Positions 1 to 9,900 of a stretch of DNA of 20,523 nt are shown one piece after another (the stretch's first letter is position 1; each line of letters opens with the position of its first letter). Source of the DNA: a virus. The notes under the pieces are model-generated. The model had not been told where the DNA came from and searched no databases. It worked only from the letters and a program-made list of their open reading frames with translations. The position numbers and the translations under genes were made by a program. The stretch lies in the IMG/VR virus record IMGVR_UViG_3300030450_001995, positions 1 to 20,523 of that record, one strand, 5' to 3'.

Positions 1-40
1 ACCAGAATGTGCAGCTACTATTAAGTTATCTGCTTCTTAA
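1..40 (+). CDS. Major capsid protein (gp10-like), C-terminal fragment
   Basis: Only the last 12 full codons are visible (reading frame from base 2), ending at TAA 38-40 with the residues PECAATIKLSAS. The call rests mostly on position: it lies just before a strong terminator and the gp11-like tail tube gene, where T7 has gene 10. A C-terminus of the type RPE-hydrophobic is also what I remember for T7-like marine phage capsids; this is from memory and unchecked. The rest of the gene lies outside the window. Confidence 0.6.
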   Translation, partial: PECAATIKLSAS

Positions 41-52
41 TTTCAATTTATA

Positions 53-82
53 GGGTATCTTATTATTAGATACCCTTTTTTT
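53..82 (+). terminator. Rho-independent terminator after the capsid gene (T-phi position)
   Basis: A perfect 8-bp stem, GGGTATCT (53-60) with AGATACCC (68-75), encloses a 7-nt loop and is followed directly by seven T (76-82). In T7 the main late terminator lies between gene 10 and gene 11, the same place as here. It probably lowers transcription of tail and core genes relative to capsid, with readthrough expressing the downstream block. Confidence 0.9.
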
Positions 83-88
83 ATTATC

Positions 89-163
89 ATGTATTCATCA
101 AAGAAAAAAAAGAAGAAGAAAAAAAAAGGTGGGAGGGATTCACTCAAAATAAAAAAGTACTAA
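89..163 (+). CDS. Tiny lysine-rich peptide ORF (24 aa), leader to tail tube A
   Basis: The ORF runs from ATG at 89 to TAA at 161-163. It encodes MYSS, a run of nine lysines, then GGRDSLKIKKY. It starts six bases after the terminator T-tract and stops three bases before the gp11-like ATG at 167, so translation through it would deliver ribosomes to gp11. No Shine-Dalgarno sequence precedes it. The lysine run uses both AAA and AAG. It could be a real basic peptide, a translational-coupling leader, or a chance ORF in a purine-rich spacer. A second lysine-rich mini-gene lies at 17611. No family is recognised. Confidence 0.35.
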   Translation: MYSSKKKKKKKKKGGRDSLKIKKY

Positions 164-166
164 ACA

Positions 167-775
167 ATGGCTGTAGCTGCAACCACCGAGCTTGAAGCAA
201 TCAACATAATGTTGGCTGCTATTGCTGAAGCTCCAATAAATAGTTTGACAGGCACGCTTCCAGTAGATGCTGTTACTGCTAGGTCAACTCTTGCTGAATT
301 TAACAAAGAGATTCAATCAGAAGGTTGGTCTTTTAATACTGAGACAGATGTAACTCTTACAAGAGATGGATCAAATCAGATAAGTTTGCCAGCAAATATA
401 TTAAGAGTAGATGCAAATATACATCAACACCCAACTATTGACCCTATCCAACGTGGGTTAAAACTATACGATAGACAAAATAATAAATATGAATTTGATG
501 AAGACTTGATTTGTACTGTTGTTTATTTTAGAGACTTTGATGAAATACCAGAACAGGCAAGAAGATATATCAACATCAAAGCTGCAAGAGTTTTTGTTGA
601 CAGATTAGTAGGAGATCAAGGGTTAAGAACATACACACAAGAAGATGAAGTTAGAGCAAGAACTATACTTACAGAAACAGATTATGCAAATGCGGATCAC
701 AACTTACTAAGGGGAGATCCTTCTCTTACCAGTATCTTTGATACTTACAATCCTTCTAGTGCATTAATTAGATAA
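167..775 (+). CDS. Tail tubular protein A (T7 gp11-like)
   Basis: The 202-aa product is close to the 196 aa of T7 gp11. It is the tail tube/adaptor component that forms a ring between the portal and the gp12 nozzle. The N-terminus (MAVAATTELEAINIMLAAIAEAP) has the look of the tail tubular A family: an alpha-helical start followed by an I-x-x-E-G-W stretch (near residues 49-54). The gene directly precedes the gp12-like nozzle gene with a 2-nt gap, as in T7. The ATG at 167 is the natural start, only 3 nt after the stop of the lysine-rich mini-ORF. No good Shine-Dalgarno lies within 12 nt; a purine-rich GGTGGGAGGG (128-137) sits about 30 nt upstream. Confidence 0.9.
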   Translation: MAVAATTELEAINIMLAAIAEAPINSLTGTLPVDAVTARSTLAEFNKEIQSEGWSFNTETDVTLTRDGSNQISLPANILRVDANIHQHPTIDPIQRGLKLYDRQNNKYEFDEDLICTVVYFRDFDEIPEQARRYINIKAARVFVDRLVGDQGLRTYTQEDEVRARTILTETDYANADHNLLRGDPSLTSIFDTYNPSSALIR

Positions 776-777
776 CC

Positions 778-3228
778 ATGCCTGTTATATCAAGAGCTAT
801 ACCTACATTATTGAGAGGTATATCACAATCTTCTGATGCTTTGAAGCAACCAGACCATGCTGATATACAAGATAATGCTGATAGTAACCCTGTTCTTGGT
901 CTTACAAAACGAAGTGGTTTTCAATATGTAACAGCTTTATCTTCTTCAACTCTTGGTAATGTTCATATACAAACTATAAATAGAGATGCAAATGAAAGAT
1001 ATGTAGCAATATTTAGTAATGGCAATGTAAGAGTATTTGAATTAGATGGAACTGAAAAAACAGTAAACAAACCTGATGGTACTGCCTACTTAAATACTTC
1101 TACACCTAGAAGTGTAATGAAGACAGTTACTATTGCTGACTTTACTTTTGTTGTTAATACCAGTATTACAGCAGCTATGGACTCTACACTTAGCGGTGGT
1201 ACTGGTACAAAGGCAATCATATTTATAAATCAAGCAACAGCAGATACGACTTACTCTGTGACGATTGATGGGGTGACAGTTACAGATAACACTTCTGGCG
1301 ATTCTACTCTCAGTACAGATACAATAGCTGCTGATTTAAAATCTGGTCTTGATTCTGGTTTGTCTGGTTTTACTATTGCTAGAAATGGTCCTGTTTTATA
1401 TGTAAGAAAAAATGATAATTCTAATTTTTCTATAGATGGTAGTGATACACAAGGCGATACAAAGATGACAATAATAAAAGATTCAGTACAAAGGTTTACT
1501 GATTTGCCTACTGTTTCTCCTAATGGTTATGTCGTAGAAATAAAAGGAGATGACGATACAAACTTTGATAACTACTACGTTAAGTTTGTTACTAATAATG
1601 GTGGTGCATTTGAAGAAGGACAATGGGAGGAGACTGTAGAAGCTGGCATACCTTTTAAGTTTGATTATGCAACAATGCCACACGTTCTTATACGTCAAGC
1701 TGATGGTAATTTTAGATTTGCAAGAGTAGATGGAGATACATATACAGCAGCAAGTACATCATTTACTCTTCCTAAATGGGGTGAACGTACTGTTGGTGAT
1801 GTTGTATCTGCACCTGATCCTTCTTTTATTGGTAATAAAATTAATAATGTATTCTTTTTTAGAAACAGACTTGGGTTTCTTGCAGGTGATAATGTAGTTC
1901 TTTCAAGGGTATCGGAGTTTTTTAACTTCTTTCCTGAGACAGTTGTATCTGTTTTAGATAATGAACCGATAGACGTAGCTGCTTCTCACACAAAAGTTGC
2001 GATATTGAAAAGTGCAGTAACTATGGGAGAAAAACTTATCTTGTTTTCTGAACAGACGCAGTTTGTGTTGACCAGTTCAGCAGACAACCTTACTCCTAAA
2101 ACAGCTAACGTGATAGTTGTAACTGAATTTGAAAGTAGTGCAGCAGCACAGCCTGTAGGTTCTGGTAGTTCTATTTATTTCCTAACTCAAAAAGGTTCTT
2201 TTGCAGGGATAAGAGAATATATTTTACAAGGAGAATCACAGATAAGAGATGCAGCAAACGTCACTATTCATGTACCAAGACTCATACCAAGTAATGTATT
2301 TAAGATGGCTGTATCTACCAACCAAGACATTCTTGTAGTCTTAGGTTCAGACAATGCCAACAAATTATATATATATAGATGGTTATATGGAGAAGGTGGA
2401 CAGAAAGCTTTGAGTGCTTGGTTTACTTACAGCATCAATACAAACAGGTCTATTTTAAATGTTGATTTTATTGGTACAGATTTATTTGCTGTTATAGAAG
2501 AAGCCAATAAAGTAACGTTAGAAAAGATACCATTTGAAACTGAGTTTAGAGAACCTAATGCTAGTTTTGAATATCATCTTGACCATAAGGTAACTGAAGC
2601 GACCACAGGAGTATCAGTATCTTATAGCTCTGGTACTGGTCTATCCACCTTTACAGTTCCATATAGACTAAGAGCCAACATGAATATTGTTGGTAGATAT
2701 TTAGGTAGTGGAGAGACAAGCACATTTGTAGATGCTCAAGGCAATACAAAAACTCTTGTATCAGGACAGGTACTATCAACATCTAACACAACAAATGGTT
2801 CTACTTCTACCATTACAGCAATAGGAGATTACAGAAATAGTAAGTTTATTATTGGAGAACCTTATGAAATGCACTATAGATTTAGTAAACAAAGACTAAC
2901 AGAACAAGGTGCTGGTTCTCCTGAGTATGTAGGAGCAAGACTACAACTACATCATTTCTATATTAAGTACGAAGATGCTGGATTCTTTAAGGTAGAAGTA
3001 ACACCTGAGAACAGAGATACAAGTACACATAAATTTACTGGTCGTTTGCTTGGTGCTGCATCTGCTGCTATTGGTCAGATAAACCTTGATACAGGTACAT
3101 TTAAAGTACCGATAATGAGTAAGTCTGACAGGGTAGATATAGATATAAAGAACGATACATTTCTTCCTACACGTTTAGCTAGTGCAGAATACGAAGGTAC
3201 ATTCCATATAAGGAGTAGAAGAATATAG
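778..3228 (+). CDS. Tail tubular protein B / nozzle (T7 gp12-like)
   Basis: At 816 aa this is near the 794 aa of T7 gp12. The N-terminus (PVISRAIPTLLRGISQSSDALKQPDHA) is characteristic of the family: an early segment promising a ring of beta-propeller nozzle subunits, with the P-x-L-x-x-G-x-S-Q pattern. Around residues 150-240 there is a small beta-rich part with a T-Y-S-V-T-I-D-G strand, resembling the inserted Ig-like part seen in nozzle proteins. The central region has the R-N-R-L-G-F motif (near 360), which I associate with gp12 homologues. It should form the distal tail nozzle that opens during ejection. It follows gp11 after 2 nt and overlaps the gp13-like GTG by 1 nt. Confidence 0.9.
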   Translation: MPVISRAIPTLLRGISQSSDALKQPDHADIQDNADSNPVLGLTKRSGFQYVTALSSSTLGNVHIQTINRDANERYVAIFSNGNVRVFELDGTEKTVNKPDGTAYLNTSTPRSVMKTVTIADFTFVVNTSITAAMDSTLSGGTGTKAIIFINQATADTTYSVTIDGVTVTDNTSGDSTLSTDTIAADLKSGLDSGLSGFTIARNGPVLYVRKNDNSNFSIDGSDTQGDTKMTIIKDSVQRFTDLPTVSPNGYVVEIKGDDDTNFDNYYVKFVTNNGGAFEEGQWEETVEAGIPFKFDYATMPHVLIRQADGNFRFARVDGDTYTAASTSFTLPKWGERTVGDVVSAPDPSFIGNKINNVFFFRNRLGFLAGDNVVLSRVSEFFNFFPETVVSVLDNEPIDVAASHTKVAILKSAVTMGEKLILFSEQTQFVLTSSADNLTPKTANVIVVTEFESSAAAQPVGSGSSIYFLTQKGSFAGIREYILQGESQIRDAANVTIHVPRLIPSNVFKMAVSTNQDILVVLGSDNANKLYIYRWLYGEGGQKALSAWFTYSINTNRSILNVDFIGTDLFAVIEEANKVTLEKIPFETEFREPNASFEYHLDHKVTEATTGVSVSYSSGTGLSTFTVPYRLRANMNIVGRYLGSGETSTFVDAQGNTKTLVSGQVLSTSNTTNGSTSTITAIGDYRNSKFIIGEPYEMHYRFSKQRLTEQGAGSPEYVGARLQLHHFYIKYEDAGFFKVEVTPENRDTSTHKFTGRLLGAASAAIGQINLDTGTFKVPIMSKSDRVDIDIKNDTFLPTRLASAEYEGTFHIRSRRI

Positions 3229-3680
3229 TGGGATATTTAAGAAAGTCAAATCTTAAAGATTTTAAATATGTGGTAGAAAACATGAGAGTCATGGACAAAA
3301 TTGAAGCTTTGTATCAGACAGGCTTGAGTCCAGAAGATGCTCTTAGTTATACCTTCTTGGGTAGTAAGACTAATATGACTATTGCTGATGATGATGGACA
3401 ACCTATAGGTCTATGTGGAGTGCAGAAAGATGGTTGTATATGGTGCGTTGCCACAGATGAGTTGTTTAATAATAAAAAATACAGAATACAATTAATAAGA
3501 CAAGGCAGAAAATGGGTTGATAATCTACTTGAGTCTTATAAAATACTTTATAATTATGTATATGCAGAAAACACTTCTGCTATAAAATGGTTAAAAGCTC
3601 TTGGGTTTACATTTGTAAAGCTACATGAGAGTTATGGTTATCAAAAAAAACCTTTCTACGAATTTCTGAGGATTGCCTAG
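3228..3680 (+). CDS. Internal virion protein A-like (T7 gp13-like, GNAT-like)
   Basis: This 150-aa protein aligns by eye with T7 gp13 (138 aa) from start to end. The N-terminal RKSNLKDF matches the gp13 RPTKSTDF position, and residues 109-117 (NYVYAENTS) followed by IKWLKALGF match the NYVWVGNTS-IRFLK region. That segment also resembles the acetyl-CoA-binding end of GNAT acetyltransferases, though enzymatic activity is not implied. In T7, gp13 is needed for virion assembly. The start is GTG at 3228, overlapping the gp12 stop by 1 nt, with AGGAG at 3211-3215 (12-nt spacing). The later ATG at 3282 would remove conserved N-terminal sequence, so GTG is preferred. Confidence 0.85.
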   Translation: MGYLRKSNLKDFKYVVENMRVMDKIEALYQTGLSPEDALSYTFLGSKTNMTIADDDGQPIGLCGVQKDGCIWCVATDELFNNKKYRIQLIRQGRKWVDNLLESYKILYNYVYAENTSAIKWLKALGFTFVKLHESYGYQKKPFYEFLRIA

Positions 3681-4262
3681 ATGTGTGTTGGTGCTGCTTT
3701 ATTTGGTACTTCCAAAATTGCAGGTGGGTTGTCTGCTGCAACAGCATTTAATATAGGTCTAGGTCTTACCGCAGCTAATGCTTTTATTGGTAGGGCTGCT
3801 GCACAGCAAAGAGCAAATCAAACTTATAATCAAGCATTATTAGCCAACCAATCAGCAGAAGATGATAAGAGAAGACAACAACAAGCGTTAGCAGAACAAA
3901 AACAAGCCAAAGAAAAAGCAGAAGCACAAAATATATTTGCTAAAAATATAGAAACTTTACAAGCTAGTAGAGCTATAATTGCATCAGAACAAGCAGGTAC
4001 AACTTTAGGATTATTATTAATGGATACAGAAAGACAAGGTGCTAATTATAGAGAATCGGTTGCTCAATCACTTGAATCATTTAGAAGACAATATGATAGA
4101 AATATACTTGCAACGGAAGCTACTTTTAAAAATAGAAGAAATCAATTACAAAGCAATATTAATGAAGCTTACAATGCTATTCCAAGTTTAGGTCAGACAT
4201 TATTAAGTATTGGTGCAAGTGGTTTTAATACATATACTGGAATAACAGCAGGGTTAAGGTAA
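3681..4262 (+). CDS. Internal virion protein B (T7 gp14-like)
   Basis: The product is 193 aa; T7 gp14 is 196 aa. It begins MC followed by a small-residue hydrophobic stretch (residues 3-40), then a Gln/Ala/Lys-rich helical, probably coiled-coil segment (about 40-85), and a C-terminal hydrophobic G/A-rich part. T7 gp14 also starts MC, and inserts into the outer membrane as the first ejected core protein. Family identity is supported by start, size and position between gp13-like and gp15-like genes. The ATG abuts the upstream stop (TAG 3678-3680) with GAGG about 9 nt upstream. The stop overlaps the next ATG by one base (TAATG). Confidence 0.85.
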   Translation: MCVGAALFGTSKIAGGLSAATAFNIGLGLTAANAFIGRAAAQQRANQTYNQALLANQSAEDDKRRQQQALAEQKQAKEKAEAQNIFAKNIETLQASRAIIASEQAGTTLGLLLMDTERQGANYRESVAQSLESFRRQYDRNILATEATFKNRRNQLQSNINEAYNAIPSLGQTLLSIGASGFNTYTGITAGLR

Positions 4263-6937
4263 TGACAAATAGTTTTCAATCAACAGCAGCAACAAATATT
4301 TATGATGCTCCTGTAAGTACATTTGTTGAACCTGTAAGAGTTTTACCTAAAACTTCTTTAGTTGGTTTAGCTGAAACTTTGCAAGTAGTAAACCCTGTTT
4401 TACAAACATATTTACAAGGACAAATAGAAAAAGAAAAACAAGCAGGTATTTTACAGGGTGAAATAGATGTCTTGATGGCTGATCCCAAAAGACTAAAAGA
4501 GTTTACTAATGCTTTGAATAGTACAAATAAAAAAGAAGCTAAAGAAATTCTAGGTAATAATATATTTGTAAGGGCAGGTATTGAAAAAAGAATTGCTATA
4601 AATCATGGATTAGCAGTAGAGGGTAAATTAAATCAATTTCTAAATAATAAAACAATAACTGTTGAAGGAACTGATGGAATTGTAAGACAAGTTCCTTTAA
4701 AAGAATTTAGTGTTAATTCAGAAGAATTTAAAGGAGCTATAGCTGAATTTTCTGAAACACAAAGAACAGATGTAACTGGTGTAAGACCTTCTTTTATTAA
4801 TCAGTATTTTATGCCAGAAGTAGCAAAAGCAGTTCAAAAAGCATATATAAATCAAGAACAAAGTAATCGTGAATTTGTTGTAAACCAAACTAATACCTCA
4901 TTAAAAGATAATATTCTTGCAAATTTTTCAACAATAGATTTTAGCAATTTTGATAGCATTGATATATCAAATCCAGAATCACAATTTAATATAGCTTTTG
5001 ACAATATACAAAAAGAAATAAATTATTTAGATGCTATAGGAGCTTTAAATTCTGTAAGTCCTACTGCCATGAAACAAAATGTCATGGAGATTGCAGAGAT
5101 TATTTTTAATACTGAACTTCGTAGAAATAAAAGTGGAGTTGTTGCAGTACAGAATTTTAGAAATCTTATTGAAAATTTAAAAGTTGGGCCAGAACAAACT
5201 TTAGCAGATGGCACAAAAATTCAACCAACTTTAGGAAGTTTTTTAGGTGAAGATTGGAATAAAATGAAAGCTAGATTTGTTACAAATGAAAATGCTTATG
5301 ATACTTTTAAAAAGAAAAAAATTGCAGAAGTTATAAAACCTAGAATTATAAACTTACTTAATGATTTTGAATTTCAAATTGATGGTGCAGATGGAACTAA
5401 AGAATATAACACAGAAGCACTTGAAGCTTTGCAAGCTTTATTTCCAGATACCCCAGATGTATTTTTAGATGTTATAGAAGATTTAGATATATCTCGTGAT
5501 GAATTTTATGATAACTTTGCTACAAAAATAATAAACAAAAACTTTGCTAGTCCGTTACAAGCATTAAATGAATTAAGAACATTTGAAGCTAGTCTTGGAA
5601 AAACAATTACAGACGAAGATACTACAGAGTTGAACGAGTTAAAAAAAATGATTACAACTCATTTAGGTAAAGATAGATTAGCTATATACAGACCAAGAAT
5701 AAAAACTTTAATAGAAGATAGCAAAGATTTATTAGGCGGTAATAATCAAGTAAACCCTTGGAGAAAAAGAACTAATGTAGAACTTTATTTTTCTGATGCA
5801 ACACAATTTTTAAATAAAGAAATTATAAGAATTTCAAAAGAAGCTAAAACCCCAGAAGAGTTTACAGAAGGTATAGAAGAAGCTATGAAAAACTATAGAA
5901 AAGACATTTTACGATTAAATAATAATAAAACACTTAAGACTTATAAGCTTAAAGAAAGTGGTTTGTGGTTTGAAGCACAAGAAGAATTAGATATTGATCT
6001 TAAAAATGAAGGAAAAGATGCACCTCCAATAAAAGTATCACAAGAAGAATTTAATAAACTACTTGAAAAAGGCAGAATAGAAGAAGATAGTGATGGTAAT
6101 TTTAATAGAGTAGATGATGGTAGACGAGTTGATATTATTCCAGATAAAACAGGTGGTGAAAACAAAAACGGTGGATTTAAAGGTTGGATTAAAAACTTAT
6201 TTACAGATGACGTAAGTATGAACACTACAGATGGTGGAGTCATACCAGTATCTAATACAACAATACCTCCTTTATTAGACAAAAATAATAAAGAAGTTCC
6301 TGTTGGACAATTAGCGGGGGAAGGTGGTACTGAAGCACCTACCGAAGCAGGGGAAAATATGAATAGAGGAGAAGGGGTATTACAAAATAATTTAAAATTA
6401 ACTCTTGATAAGTTTGACCAGTTTAAGGGTGCTGTTTCTTATGGTAGTGGTGGTAGAGGTAGTAATTTAGAGAAAGATAAAAATTATATAACTACGATTG
6501 AAAAAGATGGATTTAGTCATGCTTATGCAGACAAGTCATCTAAAGAAGTTATAGACAAAGCAAAAGAAATATATACTGATCTAGTTATGAATAACACAAA
6601 AGAAAATATAGAAGCTAAATATGCAATAGCACAAATGGTACTTACTGAAGCAATATTAAGTAGTGAAGATGATATATTTGGTGTAATGCAATCAGTTCTA
6701 ATGCGAGTAGCAAGAGCAAGATTAGGAGTAAGAGAATATCCTTACGGAGTATATTCAACAGATATAATTACAGAAATGCTAAGACCTTATCAGTATGTTG
6801 GATTGAAAGATGCAGGTGTAACGACTAAAGAACAATTATTAGAAAAAGCACCAATTAAAGAAAATGAAGAGACATTGAAACGAGTAATTGATATTCTATG
6901 GAATATAGATCCAACAGGTTCAAAAGTAATTATTTAA
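4262..6937 (+). CDS. Internal core protein (T7 gp15-like) with C-terminal cell-wall-hydrolase-like domain
   Basis: This 891-aa protein lies in the gp15 position (T7 gp15, 747 aa) and is predicted to be ejected and to help form the channel across the periplasm. Residues 1 to about 600 are mostly helical and charged. Residues about 605-700 form a low-complexity G/D/N/T-rich linker. Residues about 785-891 resemble SleB-type cell wall hydrolases: an A-Q-M-V-L-T-E-A core with E796 as the candidate catalytic acid, then V-M-Q-S-V-L-M-R-V (808-816) where the family has V-x-x-V-x-x-N-R-V, and a downstream Y-G-V-Y (828-831) and Y-Q-Y (843-845) where the family has gVi..p.QFs. The extra 140 or so residues over T7 gp15 match the linker plus this domain. 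The ejection role is inferred from synteny; the hydrolase call comes from pattern matching by eye. Confidence 0.8.
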   Translation: MTNSFQSTAATNIYDAPVSTFVEPVRVLPKTSLVGLAETLQVVNPVLQTYLQGQIEKEKQAGILQGEIDVLMADPKRLKEFTNALNSTNKKEAKEILGNNIFVRAGIEKRIAINHGLAVEGKLNQFLNNKTITVEGTDGIVRQVPLKEFSVNSEEFKGAIAEFSETQRTDVTGVRPSFINQYFMPEVAKAVQKAYINQEQSNREFVVNQTNTSLKDNILANFSTIDFSNFDSIDISNPESQFNIAFDNIQKEINYLDAIGALNSVSPTAMKQNVMEIAEIIFNTELRRNKSGVVAVQNFRNLIENLKVGPEQTLADGTKIQPTLGSFLGEDWNKMKARFVTNENAYDTFKKKKIAEVIKPRIINLLNDFEFQIDGADGTKEYNTEALEALQALFPDTPDVFLDVIEDLDISRDEFYDNFATKIINKNFASPLQALNELRTFEASLGKTITDEDTTELNELKKMITTHLGKDRLAIYRPRIKTLIEDSKDLLGGNNQVNPWRKRTNVELYFSDATQFLNKEIIRISKEAKTPEEFTEGIEEAMKNYRKDILRLNNNKTLKTYKLKESGLWFEAQEELDIDLKNEGKDAPPIKVSQEEFNKLLEKGRIEEDSDGNFNRVDDGRRVDIIPDKTGGENKNGGFKGWIKNLFTDDVSMNTTDGGVIPVSNTTIPPLLDKNNKEVPVGQLAGEGGTEAPTEAGENMNRGEGVLQNNLKLTLDKFDQFKGAVSYGSGGRGSNLEKDKNYITTIEKDGFSHAYADKSSKEVIDKAKEIYTDLVMNNTKENIEAKYAIAQMVLTEAILSSEDDIFGVMQSVLMRVARARLGVREYPYGVYSTDIITEMLRPYQYVGLKDAGVTTKEQLLEKAPIKENEETLKRVIDILWNIDPTGSKVII

Positions 6938-6938
6938 C

Positions 6939-9900
6939 ATGGCTGAAGAAAAAAAAGATAACACAGCACAAGTGCCAGAATCGATAGCACTTGACCCTTT
7001 TGATAATACGTTTATCAAGTTTGATAATAATGTTGCTTATGAACCAGAAACTACAGGTGGAAATAATACACAAGTAAATAGTTATTTTGATTGGAACCAA
7101 GATATAAGTATGAAAGATACTTATAACTCTTTATTTAAAGATGACGAATTTACTATGTTCAATGATGATGATGAATCAGATGATGGTGGTAATTTTTCTT
7201 TCTATAAAGAAAATATGTTTGACCCTTCACAGGAGTTAACTTCTTTATATTTACAGGCTGAAGGTAATACTGAAAAAGCAAAAGAACAAATCAATAGTCA
7301 TATAAGTGACGGAGTTTTGAACTTTATTGGGTACAAAGAATATATCTTGCGTAATATGAAAAGGCCAAAACAAAGAATAGAAGCACAAAACATATTTGAA
7401 AAACATACAGGAATTAGATTCTGGGATTTTCTTAATGACGGTATTCCCTTGAATGTAGTTGACAGCGAAGAATTTCAAGATGGATTAAACAAGGTTATAG
7501 CTGAATATGACGCAAAAGGTATTGAGTGGGAGATTCCAAATAGAAATAATTTAAAACCTTGGGTCAGACAAGTACAGGGTCTTGGGTTAGAAATCGGTGG
7601 AGGTTTAGCTACTGATATTGCTACTGCACCATTATTAGGTATGGGTCCTTGGGGTATTGCTACAAATATAATTGTTAATTTTAGTGTTGGTTGGGAGCTA
7701 AATGTTGCTTCACAAAAAGCAAGATTAGGTGATAAAGCTAAAATTGGTTTTGGTGGTCAAATAAATTATGGAGAGGCTTTTGCTGCTGCTGTAGTGCAAT
7801 CTATACCTTTTGGTTCTACAGCTAAAGGTTGGAAAGGTATAAGGCAATCAGGTCTTTTTGGTGGTACTTTGGCAGGTACAGAACTAACAATTAGAAAACT
7901 AATAGATGAAAAAAAGTTTCCTAGCATACAAGAATATTTAACAGCTATAGGTTTAGGAGGTACTTTTGGTGCAACTTTTAAAGGTACTATGAATCAATTT
8001 GAAAAGTACCTTAATAAATTTGCTGATAAAAGTGCTGATGAAATAAATAGTCTTATTACAAAAAATGATAAAAAGAAATTAGATAAGATTTTTTCAGTTC
8101 TTAATAAATTTAAAAAAGCTGTTGATGACAACCCAACTAAAAAAGCAAACGTAGACGGTGATGATATAGATACCAGTAAAATTAAAATGGTAGAAGGTCA
8201 GGTAGAGCCTGAAGTAAAAAATTTAGATGAATCTATAGATAATAAAACAAAAACAAAATTTAATATAGGAGAAGTAAATATAGGTGATTTTGTTTTGCCA
8301 AAAGGCTTTGTTAAAATGTCACCGAGATACGGAAATGTTGTATTAAATTTTAATTCTGATATAGATAAAGTTGCATATATATTAAGAAGTCAAAGATTTT
8401 TAAAAAAGAAACCAACTGAAACTCAAATAAGAACACAAGAAAGATTAACAAAATTACTTGAAGATCAAGGTATAAGCGTTAACACAGTAAGAAAACATGG
8501 AGATAATATACATGAAAAAATTAAAAATATTGTAAAAGAAAAAACAGGTTCTTTTAAGGCATTAGGAGAAGGTACTGTTGGACTAAAAATAGATGTACCA
8601 ACAGATCAGGCATTTGTAAAAGCAAACTCTAAAGACTTTACTGCACCTGATTTAGGAGACAAAAATCTTAATCCAACACAAACAGTATTACTTAAATATG
8701 TTGATGAACCTAATATCACAAACTTTAAAAACTTAGTTAAAGCTTTGAAGAGTAAAGGTTGGAGTAGTCTTGAGTCAGAAACAGATCAAGAGACTTTAAT
8801 AAAAGCTTTAGGACTATTTGACCCAGAACAAAAAGATTTTGCAAAAAAAATTATTGATTTATCAAAAACAAAACTAATAGAAAGTGAAGCACAAAAAATA
8901 GAAAACTTTCATGCTATTACAAAAACAAAAGAAGTTAATGCTGCTTTAGCAATAACAGCAGTTATGTCAGCAGAGAATCTTAACAATGCTAACAACGCAT
9001 ACCTCAAAGCTTTAAATAGTAAGAATCCAGAAAATATAGAAATAGCAATAGTTGATTTAGCAAACAAAATAGATGATATGAAAAAATGGTTGACTAATTA
9101 TTTAGTACCTGCAAGTAGAGCTGGACAGACTTTAGAAAAATTAAAAATTAAAGTAAAAAAAGATATGGGTGGAAAAACAGCAGCAGAGTATATGGCTGAT
9201 GAAACACCAAAAGCAAAAACTCTAAATGAAGAAAAGTTTGCAAATACTTTAGATGAAGTAGCTTTTAGTGCAGAAGATTTAAAGAAAGACTTATCAAGAA
9301 ATTTAGAACTAGCTAAACAAACAGGTGATTATTCAGAGCTATATAGAATTGGCAAAATGATACAAGTAGCAGAAGGAGAACCAGAAACATTATTTGGTCT
9401 TACTAAGGTTAATGCTTTTAAGCTACAAGACGAAAATCCTTTTAATAAAGGTATGAGAGTAGTAAACGAAATAGGTATCAACGGTATGTTATTTAGATTT
9501 GGTACTAATACTGCAAACTTTATTTCTGCAACACTTAACACATACTATAGGCAACTAAAACTATTTTATGGTGCAAGAAATCCAGAAGCTTTTGAAGCAG
9601 CTATGAGACATCTTGCAGCGTTACATAGCAACTATCATTTTATGAGAACAGCTTATAAAAAATCTATGAAGTTAGAAGATAACTTTATCAACATAGGTAA
9701 TAGAAAGTTTGAAAATAAATTTGCAATAAAAACTGATGCAGGTGGAGCTAGTGGTGCAATAATAAACAACACAGGTAGGGCGGTTAGATTTTCTGGTAGA
9801 AACATGACCGCTACTGACGCTATGGTACAGGCTCCAAACCTTATAGCAGATGTTACTTATATGGCTTTTATAGAAGCTAAAAGACAAGGATTACAAGGTG

